From Ureaplasma sp. (lineage in GTDB: Bacteria; Bacillota_I; Bacilli_A; Mycoplasmatales; Mycoplasmoidaceae), in the NCBI GenBank assembly GCA_020024695.1, contig JAHHTK010000006.1:1-47394 (forward strand): a stretch of 47,394 bases of DNA. The letters are read 5' to 3'. How positions within the stretch are numbered: the first letter of the stretch is position 1; each line of letters begins with the position of its first letter. The notes under the pieces were generated by a model. That model was not told the DNA's origin. It saw only the letters and a list, made by a program, of their open reading frames with translations, and did not search any database. Positions 40,592 through 47,394 of the stretch are shown piece after piece. The translations under genes were made by a program, and so were the position numbers.

Positions 40592-41447
40592 ACAACCAAA
40601 TCAAAACTTTAAACTTGAAAATAACCAAATTGTCTTAGACAAAGCTTATTTTCAAGCCAACCAAGCTAAATTTAAAAAGATTACAGGGTCTCGGTTTGCC
40701 TCCATTTTAAATTTAAATAAATATAGTTCCCCTGTCAAAACCTGAGCAATGATGGTTGGAATTTATAGTGAACCAATGGATGAAACCGTGGCGTTAGTGG
40801 GGAACACGATTGAACCAATGATTCGGGACTATGTTTCTCAAACGATGCATTTAAATTTCATCAGCTATGATCCTTCTAAAATCAAATGAGATATGTTTAA
40901 AGAAAACAAAATTTTCGGGGGGATTCCTGATGGAGAACCTGTACATGAAAATGGAACCCTCGCTTATGATGTGGGAGCTCCAATGTTAGAAATTAAAACT
41001 ACCTCCATTGACAGTTTTGTCTCTCAAAATATTGACAATAAATTAACTTTAATCAAAGATGAAAACAATTTACCAAAAATTAAAGTTAAAAATGGAAAAC
41101 GGGACACTTGATTTGACAGCAATCAAAATGTTTTAATTCCAACCGAATATAAATTTCAATTGGGACTTTATTGTTATTTAAGACAAATTACCAAAGGGAT
41201 TTTTGCGGTTGCTTTTCTAAAACCTGAAGACTACGCTCACCCAGCGAAAACCAACATCTATGAACGGGAAATTAAAATTGTGGATTTCCAAGTGGACTTA
41301 GACCAATTTCAAACTTATATTGATCAAGCCACACAATGATATAACGACTTTATTGAAACTGGCATCTCTCCAGTTTTAAGTCAGCAAGATTTAATGTGAT
41401 ATGAACAGGAGTTAAAACTTTATAATGAAAAGAATCATTTATCTTAA
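40578..41447 (+). CDS. YqaJ/PD-(D/E)XK-type nuclease
   Basis: 289 residues from ATG 40578, chosen over the in-frame ATG 40500 because AAGGAT lies at good spacing and the upstream stretch is coding in the PEBP frame. It follows the lambda-exonuclease/YqaJ fold: KKITGSRFASILNLNKYSSP (34-53), GNTIEP (Glu 79), IFGGIPDGEP (Asp 118), PMLEIKTTS (Glu 138, Lys 140), then YKFQLGLYCYLRQI (about 191-204) with the Gln of the family. All putative metal ligands are present, so it is likely an active DNA nuclease. A similar gene is annotated in other mycoplasmas as a MAGa7180-family putative nuclease. No recombinase gene (RecT/Bet) is adjacent, and neighbours are housekeeping. It overlaps thiI by 23 nt. Confidence 0.82.
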
Positions 41448-42606
41448 ATATGGGGAACTTACCTTAAAAGGTAAGAATAGAAAAGATTTTATCCAACGAT
41501 TAGGAAACAACTTACAGCCTTTATTTCATGCGTATTCAGGAAAAATCTTTTTGCACCATGACTATGCCACAATTGAAAATATTCACGATGACCACTTTGA
41601 TGTTATCGTTGACATTTTAACTAAAACCCCAGGCATTCACAGCATTTCTATTGCTTATGAAGTAGCTAAAGATTTAGATGCCATTGCTGAATTTATTGCC
41701 AACAGTATTAACGAATTACATTTAGATAAATGAAAAATTGAAGTTTCTAGAACTGATAAAAGTTTTGGCGAATCTTCATCACAATTAAAGAAAGCCATTG
41801 GATTAAAAGTTGTTCCATTAACTTCTTATAAACCTTTATTAACCAACCCTGACCACTTAATTCATGTGGATATTAAACCTCAATGTGCTTTGGTTTATCA
41901 ACAAACAATCCGTGGTCTTGATGGGTTACCAATTGGATCATCAGGAAAAGTTTTAATGTTAATTTCTGGGGGCATTGATAGTCCAGTTGCGTCCCATTTA
42001 TTATTAAAAAGAGGCTTAAAAGTAGACTTTATTACTTTTATGACCCCACCCCATACCAGTCATGAAGCCTTAGTCAAAGTGAAGTTATTAGTCAATCAAA
42101 TTTCACAAGACAGTTTGTTATATACACCAAAATTGTATGTGGTCAATTATGCTGATTGTCAAACAGAAGTCGCTCACACTTCTAAAGAAAGTTATCGGAT
42201 TTGTTTAATGCGTCGGAGCTTTTTTAGAATTGCTAAGACTTTAGCCCAAAAAGGCGAATACCAAGCGATTGCTACGGGCGAATCCTTAGGTCAAGTAGCT
42301 TCTCAAACGATTGAATCAATGACAGCCATTAACAGTGTTTTAGATGATTTTTTAATTTTAAGACCGTTAGTTTGTTTAGATAAATTTCAAATCATTGAGA
42401 TTGCTAAACAAATTGGGACCTATCCAATTAGCATTATGCCTTATCCAGATTCTTGTAGTTTATTTGCTCCTAAAAATCCAATTACCAGACCTACTATTGA
42501 AACTGCTTTAAACCTTGAAAGTGAATTGTTAGTGTTACCTGACTTAGAACAGGTGGCTCTTGAAAAACACACCGTCAAATTAACAGGCAAATTAGATGTT
42601 AAATAA
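41425..42606 (+). CDS. thiI: tRNA 4-thiouridine synthase ThiI
   Basis: 393 residues from ATG 41425. ThiI adenylates and thiolates U8 of tRNA. N-terminal ferredoxin-like domain with KYGELTLKGKNRKDF (about 8-22), THUMP domain (about 60-165), and PP-loop domain with SGGIDSP (181-187). IATGESLGQVASQTIESM (about 283-300) and MPYPDSCSLFAPKNP (about 340-354) are family signatures. It has no rhodanese domain, as in Gram-positive ThiI, so it should need a partner desulfurase such as NifZ/IscS, not in this window. TGA Trp at 41731. Overlaps the genes on both sides (23 nt and 11 nt). Confidence 0.95.
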
Positions 42607-43585
42607 AGCATTTGTTGATTATTTTTTAAAAGCAGTCTCAGAACACCAACAAATTAATATCTTTTGTCACATTAATCCCGATTATGATACCTTAGGTTCT
42701 GGTTATGGTTTAAAAGACTTTTTAGTCACTAATTATCCAGACAAACACATTCAAATTGTCAATACAGCGTCTATTACCAACATTCAAGATAGTCGCTTAT
42801 TTCACTTTGATTTAGCATTAACCAATCCTAATGACTTTGCTGGAAGTTTAGGGATTGTTGTTGATGTTGCTCAAAAAGACCGTATTATGGGTGGAGAATA
42901 TTTAGATTTGGTAGACCAAGTCATTATTATTGACCACCACCTTTTAGATCCTAGTTTGCATAAAAATAACTGAATTGAAAGCGAATATCCTGCTTGTTGT
43001 CAACAAATTGCTGAATTGATTCGTTATTTATATGAAGAAAGAGGAATGAAAATCACCCCTACTGCTTTAACTTATTTATATGCTGGGCTTTTAACTGATA
43101 CCAACCGCTTTTTATATGATTGTGTGATGCCATCCACTTATGATATTGCTGGCTGATTAGCTTTAAATGGAGCTGGTAAAAAATTAGTTCATGATGAACT
43201 TTATTTAAGAAATTTAGCTGATGCCAAACGCCGTGCCAAATTCTTAAATATGGTAAAAATTAGTGATTACGGGGTTGGCAGTTTGTTTATTGCTAAACGT
43301 TATAACAAACTTTACCAAATGAGTGGTTTCCATGATGCGGTATCAATTATGGAAGGTTTTCATGAAATCAAGATTTGAATTTCATGCTATTATAATGAAG
43401 ACTTTAAAACTTGAAACTGTTCGTTAAGATCAAGAGATTATCCTGTGGTGCAAGTGGCTCAAAAATATGGTGGTGGTGGCCACCGTTTAGCAGCAGGTTG
43501 TCGGATTCAACACCCAAGTGACTTTGAAAAAATTATTGAAGATTTAAACCAATTGGTAATTAAATATGGCCCAACCAATCATTAA
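42596..43585 (+). CDS. DHH/DHHA1 phosphoesterase (NrnA-like)
   Basis: 329 residues from ATG 42596. DHH motif IIDHHL (Asp 113, His 114, His 115), first motif FCHINPDYDTLGSG (23-36; the usual PDGDAxGS has Tyr here), GLLTDTNRF (about 165-173), and DHHA1 GGGGHRLAAG (about 292-301), which binds the nucleotide. NrnA enzymes degrade nanoRNA and convert pAp to AMP, and some cleave c-di-AMP; the members paired with thiI in mycoplasmas are of this type. The genes are tightly coupled: the start overlaps thiI by 11 nt and the end overlaps dnaE by 20 nt. Five TGA Trp codons. Confidence 0.9.
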
Positions 43586-46508
43586 TTTAAATACTAAAAG
43601 TCACTATTCATTATTACAATCCTGTTTATCCATTGATCAAATTATTAGCTATAGTTTAGCTAACCAGTTTGAGCATGTTTGTTTAATTGATAACAACAAT
43701 ATGTATGGAGCCCTTGAGTTTTATCACAAAGCCATCAATAACCATTTAAAACCCGTCTTAGGGTTACAAATTAGTTTGCATAACCAAATTTATGTGTTAG
43801 TCGCTTTGGATTATCAAGGCTATTTACAATTAGTTAAAATCAGTTCTGATGTGAATACAAACCAAGCTTTCACTGCCAACCAAATGCAACTTGACCACTG
43901 TGCAGCGATTGGAATAGATTTTATTCCTGAATGTCAAGCTAAGTACCTTTTTACTTCATTGCCAAATTATCCTAATACCATTGCCATTAAAGATGCTTAT
44001 TATGCAAACGATTTAAATAGTTATATTTCTTATCAAGTGATGCGAGCAATTGATACTAACTTAGATTTTGATTTAAACCAAATTGAAGCTAGTTTTGCTT
44101 TAAACCATAGTTTAGCTACCAATGATGATGCCCAATTTATGGCTAAATATCAAAATACCCAAGGGTTTGCAAATTTAGAGAAATTATTAAGTCAGGTAGC
44201 TTGAGAAATGCCCACCAATCTAAACCATATGGTCCATTATCAATTACCAGCTGATATTAATCATGGTGAATATTTAAAACAAACCTGTGTTAATTTCTTA
44301 ACCACTTATTTTGAAACAAACCATATTTTTAATCAACAAATTTATTGAGACCGCTTAAATTATGAATTACAAGTCATTAGTGAAAAAGGTTTCATTGATT
44401 ATTTCTTAGTGGTGGCTGATTTTATTGCCTATGCTCGGTTCAAAAAGATTTTAATTGGACCTGGACGGGGCTCAGCAGCGGGTTCGTTAGTCGCTTTTTG
44501 TTTAAAAATTACGAAGGTCGACCCAATTAAATATAATTTGATTTTTGAACGGTTCTTAAACCCAGCCCGAACCAATATGCCAGATATTGATACAGACGTT
44601 ATGGATAAAGCACGGGATGTCGTGGTTGATTATTTATTTAAAAAGTATGGTAATCAAAACGTTGGGTTAATTACCACCTTCCAAACTTTTAAAGCAAAAA
44701 TGGCTATTCGGGACGTTGGAAAATTATTCAAAATTGATGCCAAAACAATTGATGTAGTGGCTAAAAGTTTCGATTTAACCGCTGATGATAGTATTTTGGA
44801 ATTTGTCAAAAACAGTCCTAAACTCAAAGGTTTTTATGATAGTTATCCACGCTGATTTGAAGTCGCTAACTCCCTTTTAAATGCTCCACGGCAAGTTTCT
44901 ACTCATGCCGCAGGGATTGTTTTAAGTGACCAACGCTTAGATTCAGTTTGCCCAATCACGCAAGGGATGAATAACCATATTGCTAGTCAATATGCCTGAA
45001 ATTATCTTGAAGAAATTGGTTTAATTAAAATGGATATTTTAGGGTTAAAGAATTTATCTATTATTGATAGTGTGTTAAAAATTATTAACTTATCCCAAAA
45101 TGTTAATTTAGATTTAGACCAAATTCCATTAGATGATGTTCCAACATATCAATTATTATCCCAAGCTAAAACTAACGGGGTCTTTCAATTAGAAAGTCCT
45201 GGAATGAAGAAATTGATTTATCAAGTAAAACCCAAAAATATTGAAGACATTGCGATGATCAATGCCTTATTTAGACCAGGCCCTTTAAGCCACATTGGTG
45301 AGTTTGTAGACATTCGGAATCAAAAACGGAACCCAAGTTATTTAAACCCCGCCTTAGAACAAGTTTTAAAAACCACTTATGGCATCATTTTATACCAAGA
45401 ACAAGTGATTGAAATTGTGCAATTAGTCGCTCGGTTTGATGCAGCAAAAGCAGATATTTTTAGAAAAGCGATTTCTAAAAAAGATGAATCTAAAATGACA
45501 AATTTAAAGACTGAATTTATTAATGGAACAGTTCATAATGGTTATAGTCTAGAAGCAGCTAATACCATTTATAACTATATTTTTGATTTTGCTAACTATG
45601 GATTCAACCATAGCCACGCAATTGCTTATTCAATTATTTCATATTGAATGGCGTACTTAAAAACCCATTATCCTGTGCCTTTCTTTGTTTCATTATTAAC
45701 TGATGGTGATAATTCAAAAGAAAAGATATTAAGTTATGTCAATGAAGCTAAAGAAATGGGAATTCAATTCTTAGTTCCTGATATTAATTTATCAAATAAT
45801 TATTTTGCTATTATTGATAATAAGATCATCTTTTCTTTTAATGCCATTGCGGGAATTGGTAAAGAAACATCTAATAAAATTATTGAAATTCGGAACCAAC
45901 AACCTGACCATCAATTTAATGATTCATATTTAGCAATTGCAACTTTAACTAATAATGGAATTAATAAAAAAGTGCTAACCACTTTAATTCAGATTGGGGC
46001 TTTTGATAGTTTAGGAGTTAACCGTCACACTTTATTATTTAATTTAGATGAAATCTTAAATAAGGCTGTGTTTGTCCGCCAAGGAACTCAAAAATCAATT
46101 TTTGATTTCCAAATTATTGACCAACCTGATTATTCAAACCAACAAAAAGCTGATTTAGAAGCTGAATTGATTGGTATTAGTCTGACTGACATTAACAATG
46201 ATAATTTATATGCTAAATACCAACCAACCTATCAATTAAGTCCAATTGATAAGGTTGGATCAACTCCAGTGAATGTACTAGCGACTTTAAACAATGTCAC
46301 CGTGAAGTTATCGCAAAAAACAAAACGGAACTTTGTTAATGCTTCATGAACTATTAATAATAAATTTGTGACTACCATTGTGTTCTCAGGAACTATGATT
46401 GATGAAGTCACCCAACTAGTTGAAAAGCAAAACTATATCATTAGTTTATCTAAAAACCCTAAAAATCAAATGTATGATTTAAAAAAGATTGTTGCAAAGG
46501 TGGAATAA
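43566..46508 (+). CDS. dnaE: DNA polymerase III alpha subunit, DnaE type
   Basis: 980 residues from ATG 43566, starting inside the DHH gene. DnaE works with PolC in Gram-positives, extending RNA primers before hand-over. PHP domain (about 1-200) starts LNTKSHYSLLQS (8-19), and continues LIDNNNMYGALEF (about 40-52); the metal-binding His residues of the family are absent. Polymerase: GPGRGSAAGSLV (about 298-309), FERFLNPARTNMPDIDTD (about 328-345; catalytic aspartates in PDIDTD), GVFQLESPGM (about 538-547), LFRPGPL, GFNHSHAIAYS (about 679-689). The C-terminal OB region is short compared with the 1100-residue enzymes. No exonuclease domain is present, as expected. Followed after 2 nt by the 5'-3' exonuclease. 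Confidence 0.96.
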
Positions 46509-46510
46509 CA

Positions 46511-47394
46511 ATGACCAAAGAATGACATCCAAAAGCCGTCGTGATTGACGGACATAGTTTAGTTTTTAGAGCATATTATGCCACTAAAAAACAAGCTGAA
46601 TATTCATTATCAAAGGGATTGCAACCTGTCAATGCCTTAAAATTAATGGTGGATTTTTGTTTTAAGATTTTAGACCGAAGCTATTATGAATATGGTTTAG
46701 TGGCCTTTGATGCTGGTCATGAAACGTTTAGAACCGAAATCTTTGATGGTTATAAAGCAGGGCGAGCTCCAATGCCAGAGGCGTTAAGAACCCAATTACC
46801 ACTGGTTCAAACTGCCTTAAAAGAAATGGGCTTTCATGTGATTAGTCAAGCAGGGATTGAAGCTGATGACTTTATTGGTTCTTTTGTTAGTTTAATGAGT
46901 GAGCACCAAATTGAAACAGATGTTTTTAGTAGTGATAAAGACATGTTGCAATTAGTAAATGAATACACCCATGTTAATTTATTAAAAACAGGTTTATCAG
47001 AATTATTAATTAATACTAATGAAAATTTTCAAGCCTTAAACAGTGGGTTAAGTCCTTGTCAAATTCCTGACTATAAAGGCATTGTTGGAGACAGTTCTGA
47101 TCGACTAAAAGGGGTCAATGGGATTGGCGATAAAACGGGGATTCGTTTAATTCTAGACTATCAAAGTTTAGAAGGAATTTATGACCATTTAGACGAATTA
47201 AGTCCAGTGAACCAAAAGAAGTTTTTAGCTGATAAAGAAAATGCTTTTATGTGTAAAAGTCTTGCCACCATTAAAAAAGATTGCTTTGTTACTTACCAAA
47301 TTGATCAATTTAAATTTAACACTTTAAACCAACAAGCCTTAGTAGCCTTATTTGATCAATACCAATTACATGGTATTGAAAAATGAATTCAAAA
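46511..47394 (+). CDS. 5'-3' exonuclease (PolI N-terminal-like), 3' end cut by window
   Basis: At least 294 residues from ATG 46511, with AAAGGTGG inside the dnaE end as ribosome binding site. This is the stand-alone FEN-type exonuclease that removes primers and flaps in mycoplasmas that lack a full PolI. The motifs are VVIDGHSLVFRAYYA (10-24), VAFDAGHETFRTEIFDGYKAGR (split, about 69-90), IEADDFIGSF (about 116-125), VFSSDKDMLQLV (about 137-148), and the helix-hairpin-helix region IVGDSSDRLKGVNGIGDKTG (about 193-212). The acidic metal ligands are in place. The frame is still open at base 47394 after a TGA Trp at 47384, so the end, and whether a polymerase domain follows, cannot be seen. Confidence 0.92.

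Noticed and set aside
1..47394. Apparent frameshifts and broken genes in lon, polC, dnaE, pcrA, rnr and others
   Set aside because: All breaks are TGA codons in a constant frame at positions where Trp fits the family. This is the mollicute genetic code, not decay.
1..47394. Mobile elements, CRISPR arrays or restriction/defence genes
   Set aside because: I searched for transposase, integrase, Cas and methylase motifs and for regularly spaced repeats, and found none. The YqaJ-type nuclease is the only gene with a phage-linked family, and its neighbours are housekeeping.

Overview
The window comes from a mollicute (mycoplasma-type bacterium). UGA is read as tryptophan throughout: nearly every long gene, including lon, polC, dnaE, pcrA and rnr, carries in-frame TGA codons at positions where tryptophan fits, so most genes appear as several short pieces under the standard code. 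The DNA is AT-rich, genes are tightly packed and often overlap, and lipoprotein and membrane genes are common. CGG arginine codons are used freely, which argues against the M. capricolum/Spiroplasma side, where CGG is avoided. Several neighbour pairs (pcrA with a formyl-THF cyclo-ligase-like gene, dnaE with a stand-alone 5'-3' exonuclease, thiI with a DHH phosphoesterase) recall the M. pneumoniae/genitalium group. This placement is from memory of gene order, not from a search.

Layout. 1-4150: two tandem paralogous lipoproteins (the first is cut by the window edge). 4262-9034: a DUF2188-like small protein, an alpha/beta hydrolase on the minus strand with a long N-terminal extension, the DNA polymerase III delta subunit (holA), and two multispanning membrane proteins. 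9072-15712: a ribonuclease J paralogue that has lost its metal ligands (minus), cytidine deaminase (plus), lon protease (minus) behind a HrcA-type CIRCE operator, and a membrane-anchored surface protein (minus). 15804-19860: a consensus promoter drives miaB-mnmA-hypothetical-trxA, two tRNA modification enzymes and a thioredoxin, ended by a terminator. 19878-25030: polC and a membrane protein. 25031-25598: a long noncoding stretch with a terminator, a structured element of about 150 nt and a second terminator-like hairpin just before a BMP/PnrA-type nucleoside-binding surface protein (25599-27146). 27200-27406: tRNA-Asp on the minus strand followed by three hairpins.

27506-39991 is all minus strand and forms two operons. 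One reads secG-rnr-smpB-ABC-ABC (protein export, RNA decay and ribosome rescue, then a heterodimeric ABC exporter) and ends at a 10-bp-stem terminator. The next reads glycosyltransferase-like-RDD-pcrA-cyclo-ligase-like. From 40046 to the right edge a single plus-strand array of overlapping genes runs PEBP-like protein, YqaJ-type nuclease, thiI, DHH phosphoesterase, dnaE and 5'-3' exonuclease (cut by the edge), mostly nucleic-acid metabolism.

Most worth a second look: the structured leader before the BMP gene; a roughly 350-residue helical insertion between the membrane and ATPase domains of one ABC exporter subunit, whose partner has a degenerate ATP site; a tRNA-Asp in which the tertiary 19-56 pair appears switched from G-C to A-U; and several enzymes that keep their fold but have lost catalytic residues (RNase J-like, glycosyltransferase-like, cyclo-ligase-like, and the PHP domains of both replicative polymerases). 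I saw no phage, transposon, CRISPR array or defence island.
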